Notes: generated from the sequence alone by a model not told the origin. Shown: positions 17,547 through 26,695, counted from the first letter of the stretch. The stretch is 64,000 nucleotides of DNA from Rhodospirillaceae bacterium (GCA_029245025.1 JAQWQC010000006.1:434001-498000), one strand, 5' to 3'. Translations and numbers: made by a program.

Positions 17547-18485
17547 CTAAATTTTACCTTCGATGGCATCCCAAATTTGAGCTTCTAAACAAACATCGTC
17601 AAAGCGGTTAATCTCCTGGAGACCCGTTGGCGAAGTGACGTTAATCTCGGTGAGATAATTACCGATCACATCAATGCCAACGAATATCAACCCCTGGTCT
17701 TTGAGTGATGGCCCTATTATTTCACAAATCTCCTCTTCGCGGGCCGTGAGGGCGGATTTTTCAGGCCGCCCACCCACATGCATATTCGAGCGCGCTTCGC
17801 CAGCAGCCGGCACTCGGTTAATCGCACCTACGACATCGCCATCTACAAGAATGATGCGTTTATCGCCCTCACGCACAGCAGACACATATTTCTGAACAAT
17901 CATTGGTTCGCGAAAAATTTCTGTGAACATTTCCACTAAGGACCCGAGGTTTTCATCGCCTGGCTGAAGATGAAAAACACCAGCGCCGCCATTGCCATAA
18001 AGAGGCTTGATGATTATGTCCAAATGCTCTGCGCGGAACGCCTTTATATCACCTGGATCTGACGTAATCAGTGTTGGCGGCATTACGCCGTCAAAATGTG
18101 TGACAAATAGTTTCTCAGGCGCATTACGCACGCTGACCGGGTCATTTACCACTAAAGTGTTGTCGGCAATGTGTTCTAAAATATGAGTTGCGGTGATGTA
18201 GGCCATGTCAAACGGAGGGTCTTGACGCATCAGAATCACATCCATGACCGACAAGTCGATTTCTTGAGTTTCACCAAAAGAAAAATGATTCCCCGCCTCA
18301 CGGCGCACTTCCATAGGGTTGGCTTTTGCAATGACCCTTCCATCCCGAAAAGATAAAAGGTTGGGTAGGTAATGGAACAGACTAAAGCCACGCTTCTGAG
18401 CCTCAAGGGCCAGAACAAATGTGGAGTCGCCATCGATGTTGATCCCGTCCATCGGGTCCATTTGAATAGCTACGGCGAGCGCCAT
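17547..18485 (-). CDS. gshB: Glutathione synthetase
   Basis: A 312-residue ATP-grasp ligase that adds glycine to gamma-glutamylcysteine. Evidence: the N-terminal [18 protein letters not shown] typical of bacterial Gsh[13 protein letters not shown], the ATP-grasp loop [29 protein letters not shown], and the C-terminal [25 protein letters not shown] holding the Mg ligands. The length is normal. It ends the minus-strand series rsmI - yraN (dead) - SirB1-family - gshB. A GGTCGC/GCGACC hairpin follows the stop at 17509-17525 but has no T tract, so I do not call it a terminator. Confidence 0.95.
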   Translation of the reverse strand: MALAVAIQMDPMDGINIDGDSTFVLALEAQKRGFSLFHYLPNLLSFRDGRVIAKANPMEVRREAGNHFSFGETQEIDLSVMDVILMRQDPPFDMAYITATHILEHIADNTLVVNDPVSVRNAPEKLFVTHFDGVMPPTLITSDPGDIKAFRAEHLDIIIKPLYGNGGAGVFHLQPGDENLGSLVEMFTEIFREPMIVQKYVSAVREGDKRIILVDGDVVGAINRVPAAGEARSNMHVGGRPEKSALTAREEEICEIIGPSLKDQGLIFVGIDVIGNYLTEINVTSPTGLQEINRFDDVCLEAQIWDAIEGKI

Positions 18486-18515
18486 TTTTTGATCGTCCTT
18501 TTTATTTTAAACGCA

Positions 18516-19379
18516 TCAATGAATGCGTTGTTTTAGGTCTTTGACCACGGTATCGATACGAGACCGTTCAGGGCCGTGCGGGGCACGGTTAAGATAATCT
18601 TCGAGCTCGCTCAAGGCTTCGGATACCTGCCCCAACCGCAGGTGCAGCAATCCGGCTTCGCGGCAAAGCGCTGAGCTGTCTGGCATTAGAAGCTGCATCG
18701 ATTTTAGAGTCTCTAAGGCTTCGTCCATTTGCCCGAGGTCTAGCCGCCGTGCCTTAACGTTGTTCTGTAGGCGGACCAAAACGTCTCGATCACTAACCGG
18801 ACGATAGTGCCGGGATTCCAATTCTTCACTTGGACCGGTCAAGACTTTGAGTAAATCGCGCAAAGCCGGCGCCTCAAGTATTTGTCCGCCGTGAAAAGGG
18901 TCGATGATAACTCGGTTGCCATCCAAACTTTCTAGCCGCACCAGAAAATGTCCTGGGAAATTTAGTCCAGTCACATTCCAGCCCTGAGATCGAGCGGCGG
19001 CGATGTAAAGAATGCCAAGAGCTACGGGCAGGCCTTTACGCCGGTCGATCACGCGCATGAGGTTGGCGTTATCGAGATCGTCATATTTCTCTTCATCGCC
19101 ACGATACCTGAATGTATCAGAAATCACCGTAGACAATGCTTCTGCCATTTCGCTTGGCGTCGGATTGGTGTCGTCCGGTGTCATCTTGCCAACTGTTTCT
19201 TCTATAGCGCCATACAAACTTTTGAGATGGGTTCTGTAGGACTTTATATCCGTATTGGGCGTGTCTTGAGCTGCCAGAACGAGGGCCATGTCTGCGAGAT
19301 CAAAAGTGCCGTCACCAGGAGTTAATAGATCCACAAGCGTGTCGGCAATCGGGCTTGATGGGGCTATTTTCTTACTCAT
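18516..19379 (-). CDS. SirB1-family transglutaminase-like/TPR protein
   Basis: A 287-residue protein of the SirB1 (UPF0162) family. A transglutaminase-like N-terminal domain contains NLMRVIDRRKGLPVALGILYIA and the His/Asp segment LNFPGHFLVRL and VIIDPFHGG (about 110-165). The C-terminal 80 residues form TPR-like helices (LGQMDEALETLKSMQLLMPD, LGQVSEALSELEDYLNRAP). The usual catalytic Cys position in the RKGLPVAL segment is not a Cys, as in the rest of this family, so a peptidase activity is doubtful; the function is not established. It is placed between the yraN remnant and gshB, 30 bp before the latter. Confidence 0.85.
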   Translation of the reverse strand: MSKKIAPSSPIADTLVDLLTPGDGTFDLADMALVLAAQDTPNTDIKSYRTHLKSLYGAIEETVGKMTPDDTNPTPSEMAEALSTVISDTFRYRGDEEKYDDLDNANLMRVIDRRKGLPVALGILYIAAARSQGWNVTGLNFPGHFLVRLESLDGNRVIIDPFHGGQILEAPALRDLLKVLTGPSEELESRHYRPVSDRDVLVRLQNNVKARRLDLGQMDEALETLKSMQLLMPDSSALCREAGLLHLRLGQVSEALSELEDYLNRAPHGPERSRIDTVVKDLKQRIH

Positions 19380-19521
19380 GAGAAATAAGACCCGTTTTGA
19401 TTATGGGCCATTGAACTTTCTTCGGCACGGGCAGCGGGCTTTTCTGTTATTGGCAAATTTTGTATGTAGCACATGATTGTTACCCTAGTGATTCACGGGC
19501 AGGGGTCAATTGTCTCAGCAC

Positions 19522-19911
19522 TTATGAGTCTAGCCGCCAAACGTCAGTTAGATGTATCGGCCAGCGCCAAGGCCTCACAATTATAGGGTCAAAGCGCATA
19601 TCGAGTGCGGTTAGGTCGGGATGCTGCGCAATAAATCGTTCCGCGCCCCGCGTAATCCGAGCCTGTTGATCTAGTGCAATTGCATCCAGACCTTTAGTGG
19701 GGCCTGGTCATGCTTTCACCTCGATAAACGCTAGAATGCGGCCTCGGCGGGCAACAATATCAACTTCACCCGCACCACTTTCGGACCTACTTTGATTGGC
19801 TGTGACGCAGGATCGACCAACCAGTCAGGATTAAGGCTAATTTGCAGCGCCACCCTCTCGCTAGTCGGCGTTTTTGCGCCTGTTTTTTGGCTTGGTCGTT
19901 TTAGCGGTCAT
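19522..19911 (-). pseudogene. yraN: YraN-family (UPF0102) endonuclease-like gene, inactivated
   Basis: The ATG at 19911 overlaps the end of rsmI, where yraN normally starts, and reads MTAKTTKPKNRRKNAD before a stop. Other frames carry LALILTGWSIL, then AGEVDIVARRGRILAFIEVKA, the D...E-x-K core of the YraN nuclease-like fold. An in-frame TGA follows at 19708-19710, then GLDAIALDQQARITRGAERFIAQHPD and RFDPIIVRPWRWPIHLTDVWR to the TAA at 19522. Order, content and genomic place (rsmI-yraN-gshB) all match, so this is yraN with at least one frameshift and one stop. YraN is widely conserved, so loss here is notable. Confidence 0.85.
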
Positions 19912-20884
19912 CCGCATCTGCGGTCTTCAAAGTCAGCGCTCGGGCGTAGAGCTGGCGACGGGGCTGACCGGATGTTTCTGCAACGGCTAATGCAGCATCG
20001 CGTACGCTTAGAGTATTCAGAGCATCTTTAAGCGCAGTATCAATTTCAGCGGTCGTCATGGACTCAGTTTTCAAAGGGGGTCCAACGACTATGACAATTT
20101 CCCCTTTGATCTGGGAGCCCTCTTCATACAAACTAACTAATTCTTCGAGTGTGCCACGTCTGACCTCTTCGTAGAGTTTGGTCAGTTCCCGCGCAACGAC
20201 AGCTGGCCGCGGCCCAAGGTGCTCTGCCATATCATTCAATGTTAACCCTAAGCGCGGGCCAGTTTCGTAAAAAACAATTGTCGCATTCACTTGTGCCAAA
20301 TAGCTCAGGCTTCTTTTTCGCGCTTTTTGTTTTGGTGGCAGGAAACCAGCAAACATCACGCGGTCCGTGGGCAGAGCCGCTGTAACGAGTCCAGCCAGTA
20401 ACGCAGACGCTCCTGGAACCGGTATTACTTTCATGCCCTTGTCAGCACATGCCGCGACAAGTTTATAGCCAGGGTCGGAAATTAATGGCGTCCCTGCATC
20501 GGAGACCAAAGCAATGCTTTTTCCAGCATTGATCGCTGCCAAAACCTGCGGGCGCACTTTCGCACCGTTGTGATCGTTGTAAATCACCATGTCTGTCTTG
20601 ATGCCAAAGTGCTTCAACAGTTTGCCGGTTACTCTGGTATCTTCGCAAGCAATTAAATCCACTTGCCGTAAAACGCCCACAGCCCGAAATGTTATGTCCA
20701 TCAGATTACCAATCGGTGTCGCAACCACATATAGGCCACACTCGAGCGCTTGACTGATAAATACCCCAGGCGGCAGGCCTGGTTGCGTTCCGTCAGGGTG
20801 AGCGGTACCGTTCCCAGTGTCGCGGTTAGATCTGCCGCGCGCTTCTAGAGGTGTTTTTGATGACCGTTTGGCGTGTTTTGCCAT
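19901..20884 (-). CDS. rsmI: 16S rRNA (cytidine1402-2'-O)-methyltransferase
   Basis: A 327-residue tetrapyrrole-methylase-fold enzyme that 2'-O-methylates C1402 of 16S rRNA using SAM. Motifs: LYVVATPIGNLMDITFRA, ACEDTRVTGKLLKHF, YNDHN, IALVSDAGTPLISDPGYKLV, PVPGASALLAGLVTAALPTDRVMFAGFLP, FYETGPRLGLTL and ELTKLYEEV. The C-terminal helical part ends RQLYARALTLK. I chose the ATG at 20884. The frame is open 144 codons beyond this, but that part is antisense to the lipoprotein gene and has no family similarity. The start overlaps the start region of the divergent LpoA-like gene by 25 bp. Confidence 0.92.
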   Translation of the reverse strand: MAKHAKRSSKTPLEARGRSNRDTGNGTAHPDGTQPGLPPGVFISQALECGLYVVATPIGNLMDITFRAVGVLRQVDLIACEDTRVTGKLLKHFGIKTDMVIYNDHNGAKVRPQVLAAINAGKSIALVSDAGTPLISDPGYKLVAACADKGMKVIPVPGASALLAGLVTAALPTDRVMFAGFLPPKQKARKRSLSYLAQVNATIVFYETGPRLGLTLNDMAEHLGPRPAVVARELTKLYEEVRRGTLEELVSLYEEGSQIKGEIVIVVGPPLKTESMTTAEIDTALKDALNTLSVRDAALAVAETSGQPRRQLYARALTLKTADADDR

Positions 20885-22230
20885 TACTTGCGTTAACCGG
20901 CTTTGTTGTGGGGTGTGAGAGTACCGATGTACCACGCCAGACCCGCGAGGCAAATCCAGCGCCAATTCAATCGGCTTCACCTCCGCTAGTGGCTTTGGCA
21001 CCGGCCTTGCCGGCTTTGAGTCGCGGGCGGTTGATCCCTGGTCTTGATGTAGTCGCTGAATCAACGATACCCATCCCCCACCGTGATCCTTACGGCCTAA
21101 AGAGAGTTGGTCTTTTGCTACCTCTAACTGGCCCTGCAGCAGATGTTGGTCAATCCCTTTTAAATGCCGCGCAGATGGCTCTGTTTGATGTTGGTGACGA
21201 TCGGTTTGTTTTACAGCCTTACGACACCGCTGGAACCCCTGATGGCGCGGTGGACGCCGCTGCATTGGCTGTGGCCCATGGCGCTCAAGTTCTATTGGGA
21301 CCTGTATTCTCTGCATCGGCGAAGGCGGTGGTGCCCCAAGCGCAAGCAGCTGGCATCAATATGATTCCATTTACTACAGACCCCACAGTGGCGGCGCCAG
21401 GTGTGTTTGTTGTGGGGTTCCTGGCTCACGAACAAGTGCGCCGCATTATCACCTTTGGCCGCGCGCAGGGCATTGAGCGATTTGCTGTATTGGCACCGGC
21501 AACGCCCTATGGCGAGACCGTTGTCGATGCGATGTCGCAAGTGGTCGCGCAAACAGGCGGATCATTGAACAGGGTGGCGTACTATGATCAGTCGGGCGAA
21601 GGCCTCAGCGATGTGGTTCGGTCTTTCGCTGACTATGACAGACGGCATAACGCACTTTTGGCTCAGCGGGCTGCTTTAGAATCTCGCACAGACACCGTAT
21701 CCAGAGTCGCACTGCGCCGCCTCCAACGCTTGGATACAATTGGTGAGGTTCCTTTTGATGCGGTGTTGATTCCGGCACAGGGCGCCCGGCTGACTGAAGT
21801 TGCAGCGCTGTTACCTTTCTATGATATTGATCCGGGCCGTGTTCAGTTGCTCGGAACCATGATGTGGCATGGTCCAGGTCTCGGCAAAGAACCAGCTCTC
21901 GTGGGGGGGTGGTATCCAGCGCCATCACCGGAGGGGAACGCAGGTTTTTATAGCCGATACAGAACGTTATACGGGACGACCCCGCCTGCCATTGCGACCC
22001 ATGGGTATGATGCTGTAGCCCTTGCAGCGGTGCTTGGACGGACGAGGCCTGACCGAACGTTTGCCTCTGATGCGTTAGCCTCACCGAGTGGGTTTTCAGG
22101 TGTCGATGGAGTGTTTCGTTTATTACCGACGGGTTTGTCAGAACGCGGCTTTGCGATCATGGAAATAACCCGCGATGGTTCAGAAGCCATTGACCCTGCG
22201 CCGACCACTTTTGAGGCAAGCCAGTTTTAA
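20860..22230 (+). CDS. LpoA-like penicillin-binding-protein activator lipoprotein
   Basis: A 456-residue outer-membrane lipoprotein candidate. The signal peptide MTVWRVLPLLALTGFVVGC ends in a lipobox with Cys19. After a Pro-rich linker comes a type I periplasmic-binding-protein fold: VGLLLPLTGPAADVGQSLLNAAQMALFDVGDD near residues 80-110, VLLGPVFSASAKAV, INMIPFTTDP and ATHGYDAVALAA. Alphaproteobacterial proteins of this layout next to rsmI are named penicillin-binding-protein activator (COG3107-like). The TPR domain of enterobacterial LpoA is missing, so its role in septal or side-wall synthesis is inferred. The start is the ATG at 20860; an earlier in-frame TTG only lengthens the n-region. 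Confidence 0.85.
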   Translation: MTVWRVLPLLALTGFVVGCESTDVPRQTREANPAPIQSASPPLVALAPALPALSRGRLIPGLDVVAESTIPIPHRDPYGLKRVGLLLPLTGPAADVGQSLLNAAQMALFDVGDDRFVLQPYDTAGTPDGAVDAAALAVAHGAQVLLGPVFSASAKAVVPQAQAAGINMIPFTTDPTVAAPGVFVVGFLAHEQVRRIITFGRAQGIERFAVLAPATPYGETVVDAMSQVVAQTGGSLNRVAYYDQSGEGLSDVVRSFADYDRRHNALLAQRAALESRTDTVSRVALRRLQRLDTIGEVPFDAVLIPAQGARLTEVAALLPFYDIDPGRVQLLGTMMWHGPGLGKEPALVGGWYPAPSPEGNAGFYSRYRTLYGTTPPAIATHGYDAVALAAVLGRTRPDRTFASDALASPSGFSGVDGVFRLLPTGLSERGFAIMEITRDGSEAIDPAPTTFEASQF

Positions 22231-22620
22231 GGGCCGCACCCAGGCCTCAGTTCCGAATCTCCGTACAATAATACTAAGAAGCACGTTGCCGTAGCTGGAA
22301 ATGCGCACAAAAACCTCAGCCATGCGTACCGAGCCTAATACTGACATAGCCCACAAGGCCCACTTAAGACCAACATGCCAAGCACCTGTCGATGTTATGG
22401 GCACCCGAAAGACCAAAGGCACGAACCACAAGAATGCTCCGATTAATCCGCTTAAAGCGAAGCGAGAAATCATGATGTAGAGATCAACCAATTCCGGTTT
22501 GCCAGCCGCGATAGGCAAAGCAGACAGACAGGTGATCAGTGCTGTACCGAACGCAATAGCTATAATTAGAATAACCCGCGAGAGCAGAGATCTAGTCTCT
22601 TCAGCGGCAAGGCCCGTCCT
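22180..22620 (-). other. Open membrane-protein-like stretch without a clear start codon
   Basis: From a stop at 22621-22623 to the TGA at 22180 one frame stays open for 146 codons and looks coding. It has a hydrophobic helix (SRVILIIAIAFGTALITCLSAL), then LVDLYIMISRFALSGLIGAFLWFVPLVF (two helices), then HVGLKWALWAMSVLG and a basic tail. There is no ATG or GTG with a Shine-Dalgarno near its beginning; the first usable starts are a CTG or an internal TTG at 22518. Its 3' end overlaps the 3' end of the lipoprotein gene by 51 bp. It could be a real gene with an unusual start or the remains of one. Family unknown. Confidence 0.35.
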
Positions 22621-22663
22621 TTAGATGCGCCCCGTCACTAGTAAGCGAGTCAGTTCACTTGAG

Positions 22664-23368
22664 TTATTCAACTGCAAGGCCTGATACCAACGTCTGTTTT
22701 AATTCATCCGCATACAGCAACTGGCTGCGCCGAACGATACCGTCTGGACCAGCCATATCAATTCCGTATACGGCAGCATTCCAATCCTTGCGGGGTTTGA
22801 TCACACTGCCTTCGAAGCTGCCGCCCGCAAACAAACCTGTATTACGGGAATAGGCGACGATATCGTTGCCAACATTGGTAGTTGTTGCGGCTTCTGCGCC
22901 GGCGCCAACGGCACCAATGCTAATGCCGACATTGGCCCCAATCTTAAATTCATCATCCAATACCGACTGCATGCCCTTATCGGTCAGGATGATAAAAATG
23001 ATCTCCGCTGATTGCATACCTGCCTGCAAACCAATGGACCCTGATGTCATTCGATAAAATGCCGGGTCACCGAAATTTCCATTCTCATTGCGTCGCAGAA
23101 GCACACCGTCCCCAAAGCTTCCACCTATAATAAAACTCGCCTTGTAGTATGAAGGTATGACGAGCACACCTTTCGCCCGCCGCAAAAGCGAATTCAGTTG
23201 CTCCGCGGGCCGGTGCTCGTCTCTGACCCGTTCGACAGCGATCTTCGCATTATCAATTACGTGCTTTGCATCCATCACTTCGTCAGCCAAAGTCGGCGAG
23301 GATAGGGTGAAAACCATTGCAGCCAGAGTGGCGATAAGGGCACGGTACAAAGAAAGATGACTCAGCAT
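22664..23368 (-). CDS. SYLF (Ysc84-type) lipid-binding domain protein, secreted
   Basis: A 234-residue protein with a signal peptide (to about residue 28, PTLADE) and one SYLF domain. The pattern is typical: LLRRAKGVLVIPSYYKASFIIGGSFGDGVLLRRN, PAFYRMTSGSIGLQAGMQSAEIIFIILTDKGMQSVL, GANVGISIGAVGAGAEAATTT and AYSRNTGLFAGGSFEGSVIKPR. SYLF domains bind phosphoinositides in eukaryotes; in bacteria the exported members are of unknown use. AGAGG lies six bases before the ATG. It is monocistronic, with 900 bp of nearly gene-free DNA upstream. Confidence 0.9.
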   Translation of the reverse strand: MLSHLSLYRALIATLAAMVFTLSSPTLADEVMDAKHVIDNAKIAVERVRDEHRPAEQLNSLLRRAKGVLVIPSYYKASFIIGGSFGDGVLLRRNENGNFGDPAFYRMTSGSIGLQAGMQSAEIIFIILTDKGMQSVLDDEFKIGANVGISIGAVGAGAEAATTTNVGNDIVAYSRNTGLFAGGSFEGSVIKPRKDWNAAVYGIDMAGPDGIVRRSQLLYADELKQTLVSGLAVE

Positions 23369-23924
23369 GATTGGCCTCTTAGGTCGGGGTTTAGAGGGGC
23401 CGGACTCGGACTCAGAATAGGCTCCGGACTCGTTATCCAGGTTTTAAAAAAACAGACCAAATCAGGATCTGGCAACAGTGAGCCGATTTTGTGACCGCGT
23501 TGTTGCGCTTTATGCGTCTGCCGCGGTGCGTCCAGTTTATTCAAATTTTAGCAATAAACTAGAGCTTTGGGCAACGGAGAAGTCAAGATGGGAGTTAGTA
23601 ATTCTCGCGCATCAGGCCATTTACATGGCGGCTCTGGAATAACGTAATTCCTAACTAGCGACCGGCGCGAATGGCTGCTTCAGAATCACGCCGCGCTGAT
23701 ATTATGCGGCCTCGTTTACGCATCATGATCATCTTCGTTGGCATCTTCAGAATAGGCGGCCGGATCTTCATCGAAGAGAGTTCGCATGCGGTTGCAGATC
23801 GCGTTGAGACACCGCATTGACGGTCATGACCAGGTCCTAGTTGATCAACGGGAAGATTTGCACATGCGTGCTACTTTCCAGATTGGCAAACCTGCGAGAT
23901 ACGGCCTTTGATTTCACGGGTGTT

Positions 23925-23941
23925 CTGTTACCCGGTAACAG
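23925..23941. promoter_or_regulatory. 17-bp palindrome CTGTTACC-C-GGTAACAG
   Basis: Perfect 8-bp inverted arms around one central base, about 330 bp before the UDP-xylose synthase-like gene and just before a weak small ORF at 23951. This symmetry is unlikely by chance and fits an operator for a dimeric regulator. It shares the GGTAAC core with a second palindrome at 24172-24182. Confidence 0.4.
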
Positions 23942-24150
23942 CTTGGAGAGATGCAAATGAACAACCTTCCGCCCTTCCGGATTGCGCCGCATAAGGCCAA
24001 GCCTATCACACAGCAGATTTTCCTGATATGCGGTGGTTCATTGCATGAACCGCAGGCGAAAACACGCCGATTGTCTTTGTTTCTTTCTCGACCAAATGGC
24101 CCAATTATCGGCGCTTCTAAAGCCCCAATGGGCGAAATACCTGACAAATA

Positions 24151-24182
24151 ATACCACCAAAAGGCGGTATCATGGTAACCAT
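24151..24182. repeat. Stem-loop plus palindrome ATGGTAACCAT before the sugar operon
   Basis: ATACCACC-AAAA-GGCGGTAT (24151-24170) forms a 7-of-8 bp stem with a four-base loop. It is followed immediately by the 11-bp palindrome ATGGTAACCAT (24172-24182). There is no T tract, so a rho-independent terminator is unlikely. It lies about 90 bp before the GTG start of the epimerase/decarboxylase gene and may be part of its control region. Confidence 0.35.
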
Positions 24183-24267
24183 TTGGAAAAGGTTAAAGAA
24201 TACATTGAGTTGAAGATCGACCGGCATCCGGAGCGGTTAGAAATTGTTGTGGGCGAGGGGGGTCCCA

Positions 24268-25206
24268 GTGAAACGTATTTTGGTGACTGGTGGAGCAGGC
24301 TTCATCGGCTCTCATCTCTGTGAGCGCTTGATGGCTGAGAATCATGAGATTCTCTGCGTCGACAACTATTTTACGGGGCGGCGCCACAATGTCGCCCACC
24401 TGATGAATCAAGCCGGGTTTGAGCTTATGCGTCACGATGTGACGTTCCCGCTCTATGTGGAAACCGACGAGATATACAATCTCGCCTGCCCGGCTTCCCC
24501 TGTGCAATATCAGTTCGATCCCGTTCAGACGACGAAAACCAGTGTCCATGGTGCCATTAATTTGCTGGGTCTTGCCAAACGTACAAGGTCTAAAATTCTA
24601 CAGGCGTCGACCAGCGAGGTTTACGGTGATCCCGATGTTCATCCCCAAGTCGAGGGCTATAACGGGAATGTCAATCCAATCGGGCCGCGCGCTTGTTACG
24701 ATGAGGGTAAGCGCTGTGCTGAAACATTATTTTTCGACTATCACCGTCAGCATGACGTACGCATAAAAGTTGGGCGTATTTTCAATACCTATGGCCCACG
24801 CATGCTGCCCAATGATGGTCGTGTGGTGTCTAATTTCATTGTCCAAGCGTTGAGGGGTGAGGACATCTCGATCTACGGTGATGGCAGTCAAACGCGGTCC
24901 TTTTGTTATGTCGATGATTTGGTTGATGCTCTGATTCGTTTAATGGTATCTGGAGATGACTTCACCGGACCGGTCAATCTTGGAAACCCCGCAGAGGCCA
25001 CAATTCTTGAGTTGGCCGAATTGGTTATCGGGTTGACAAGGTCATCATCGAAAATTGTCAACAAGCCTCTCCCTCAAGATGACCCCGTTCGGCGTCGACC
25101 GGATATTTCTCTCGCAAAAGATGCGCTTGGCTGGCAACCCGCCGTTGCGTTAGAGCAGGGCTTGGAGAAGACGGTACACTTTTTCAAGACCCTGTTGGCC
25201 ACCTAA
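24268..25206 (+). CDS. UDP-glucuronate decarboxylase (UDP-xylose synthase)-like SDR enzyme
   Basis: A 312-residue extended short-chain dehydrogenase. NAD binding: [16 protein letters not shown]. Signature of UDP-glucuronate decarboxylases: [12 protein letters not shown], the RHDVTFPLY segment, [23 protein letters not shown], the catalytic Tyr/Lys in [21 protein letters not shown] and [19 protein letters not shown]. It should convert UDP-glucuronate to UDP-xylose for surface polysaccharide. I chose the GTG at 24268 after GAGGGGGG, where family proteins begin with (M)KRILVTGG; an in-frame TTG lies eight codons upstream. hldE follows 14 bp later, so both belong to one envelope-sugar operon. Confidence 0.9.
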   Translation: MKRILVTGGAGFIGSHLCERLMAENHEILCVDNYFTGRRHNVAHLMNQAGFELMRHDVTFPLYVETDEIYNLACPASPVQYQFDPVQTTKTSVHGAINLLGLAKRTRSKILQASTSEVYGDPDVHPQVEGYNGNVNPIGPRACYDEGKRCAETLFFDYHRQHDVRIKVGRIFNTYGPRMLPNDGRVVSNFIVQALRGEDISIYGDGSQTRSFCYVDDLVDALIRLMVSGDDFTGPVNLGNPAEATILELAELVIGLTRSSSKIVNKPLPQDDPVRRRPDISLAKDALGWQPAVALEQGLEKTVHFFKTLLAT

Positions 25207-25220
25207 AGTATGGCGCAGAC

Positions 25221-26693
25221 ATGACAAACACAACTTCAGACCTTACGAACTACCTTGGTCATTTTAAAGGGCGGCGCTTGGTCTGTGTTGGCGATGTTAT
25301 GGTTGACCGTTTCATCTATGGCGATGTCCGTCGCATATCGCCGGAAGCGCCTGTCCCAGTGGTTCGAATTACAGATGAATCCTCGCAGCTTGGTGGCGCC
25401 GGTAACGTTGCCCGAAACGCCGCAGCTCTAGGAACATCAATTGCATTCTTTTCTGTTATTGGTTCGGATCGTGCTGGTCGTGAAGTAACCAGCCTATTGA
25501 GTGAAGTTGAACACATTGAGCCCTTTCTTCGGGTCAACGCGGGTCGAGAAACAACTATCAAGAACAGGTTCTTCTCTGCCAACGGCCACCAGCTCTTGCG
25601 TGCCGACCGTGAAACTGCGGCACCGCTTATGTCTGCTGATGAAGAAGACCTCAGCAAGCCCCTCGCCAACGAGATAGCGACATCTGATGCGGTTTTGGTT
25701 TCCGATTATGGCAAAGGCGTGATTACAGAGAGCTTCGCCCGTATAGCAATTGATGCCGCTATGAAGGCCGGCCTACCTGTCGTTATTGATCCAAAGGGCT
25801 CGGATTATTTTCGATACGCGGGGGCGACAGTTGTTACCCCGAACCGGGCCGAATTAGCACTTGCCTCCGGTAAGACTGTTGAGTCAGATGATGATATCGT
25901 TGGTGCCGCCCAACATTTGTTGACGGCAGCCGATCTTAGTGCAGTTTTAGTCACGCGCTCGGCCGACGGAATGACATTGGTGCAGAAAAGTGGTCAAGTT
26001 GACCACCTCAAGGCTGAAAGCCATGAAGTTGCGGATGTCACCGGCGCTGGTGATACAGTTGTTGCAACGTTGGGTGCAGCTCTGGCCGGTGGTGTTGGGT
26101 TACTAGAGAGTGCGCGTCTTGCAAATGCAGCTGCTGGACTTGTCGTAAAGCGGCGTGGAACAGCTGTTGTATCTGCGCGCGAGCTGGCGGCGGCGCTGCT
26201 TCGTCGAAACTTGACGGCGGCGGAAGCTAAAGTCACAGATGCTTCGACTGCGTCGGCCCGGGCAACGTTGTGGCGTAGCGAAGGCAATGTCATTGGTTTC
26301 ACCAACGGGTGTTTTGATCTTCTTCACCCTGGCCATGTCTCGTTACTGGATCAGGCCAAGTCTGCTTGCAATAAACTTGTTGTTGGCCTGAACTCTGATG
26401 CCTCCGTATCCCGACTCAAAGGCCCTGATCGACCGGTACAGTCTGAAACGTCGAGAGCAACAGTTCTGGCCTCTATGGAAAATGTTGACTTGGTTGTCGT
26501 CTTTTCTGATGACACCCCTCTGGCATTAATCGAGTCACTTAGACCCGACGTTTTGGTTAAGGGTGCCGATTACACAAAGGTAGATATTGTCGGCGCAGAT
26601 GTGGTTGAGGCCTACGGCGGTAAAATAATCCGTGCCGATTTGATTGACTCTGTCTCGACAACAGCGACAATTGCTGGGCTCAAGGAGGGATAA
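25221..26693 (+). CDS. hldE: Bifunctional heptose-7-phosphate kinase / heptose-1-phosphate adenylyltransferase
   Basis: A 490-residue two-domain enzyme making ADP-D-glycero-beta-D-manno-heptose for the LPS core. The kinase domain (1 to about 320) is PfkB/ribokinase type: VCVGDVMVDRFIYGDVRRISPEAPVPV, LGGAGNVARNAAALG and the anion-hole DVTGAGDTVVATLGAAL. The adenylyltransferase domain (about 350-490) has GFTNGCFDLLHPGHVSLLDQAK with the HxGH motif, VGLNSDASVSRLKGP and VLVKGADYT. The length matches fused HldE. Presence of hldE implies a heptose-containing LPS core. An I78 lipoprotein gene follows after three bases. Confidence 0.95.
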   Translation: MTNTTSDLTNYLGHFKGRRLVCVGDVMVDRFIYGDVRRISPEAPVPVVRITDESSQLGGAGNVARNAAALGTSIAFFSVIGSDRAGREVTSLLSEVEHIEPFLRVNAGRETTIKNRFFSANGHQLLRADRETAAPLMSADEEDLSKPLANEIATSDAVLVSDYGKGVITESFARIAIDAAMKAGLPVVIDPKGSDYFRYAGATVVTPNRAELALASGKTVESDDDIVGAAQHLLTAADLSAVLVTRSADGMTLVQKSGQVDHLKAESHEVADVTGAGDTVVATLGAALAGGVGLLESARLANAAAGLVVKRRGTAVVSARELAAALLRRNLTAAEAKVTDASTASARATLWRSEGNVIGFTNGCFDLLHPGHVSLLDQAKSACNKLVVGLNSDASVSRLKGPDRPVQSETSRATVLASMENVDLVVVFSDDTPLALIESLRPDVLVKGADYTKVDIVGADVVEAYGGKIIRADLIDSVSTTATIAGLKEG

Positions 26694-26695
26694 TT

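Larger units (their letters stand above)
23369..24267. other. 900-bp region without a convincing gene
   Basis: No long coding frame is supported. Short stretches look like decayed coding sequence: on the minus strand FDEDPAAYSEDANEDD before a TAA near 23725, and on the plus strand a 49-codon ORF from ATG 23671. A 64-66 codon plus-strand ORF (ATG at 23951 or 23957 to 24151) has GGAGAG upstream but an unrecognisable product. The region also holds two dyad sequences (23925-23941 and 24172-24182). It probably contains the promoter of the downstream sugar operon. Confidence 0.4.

Noticed and set aside
20885-21316. 144-codon N-terminal extension of rsmI
   Set aside because: It is antisense to the lipoprotein gene, rich in Gln/Arg/His and not conserved in RsmI.
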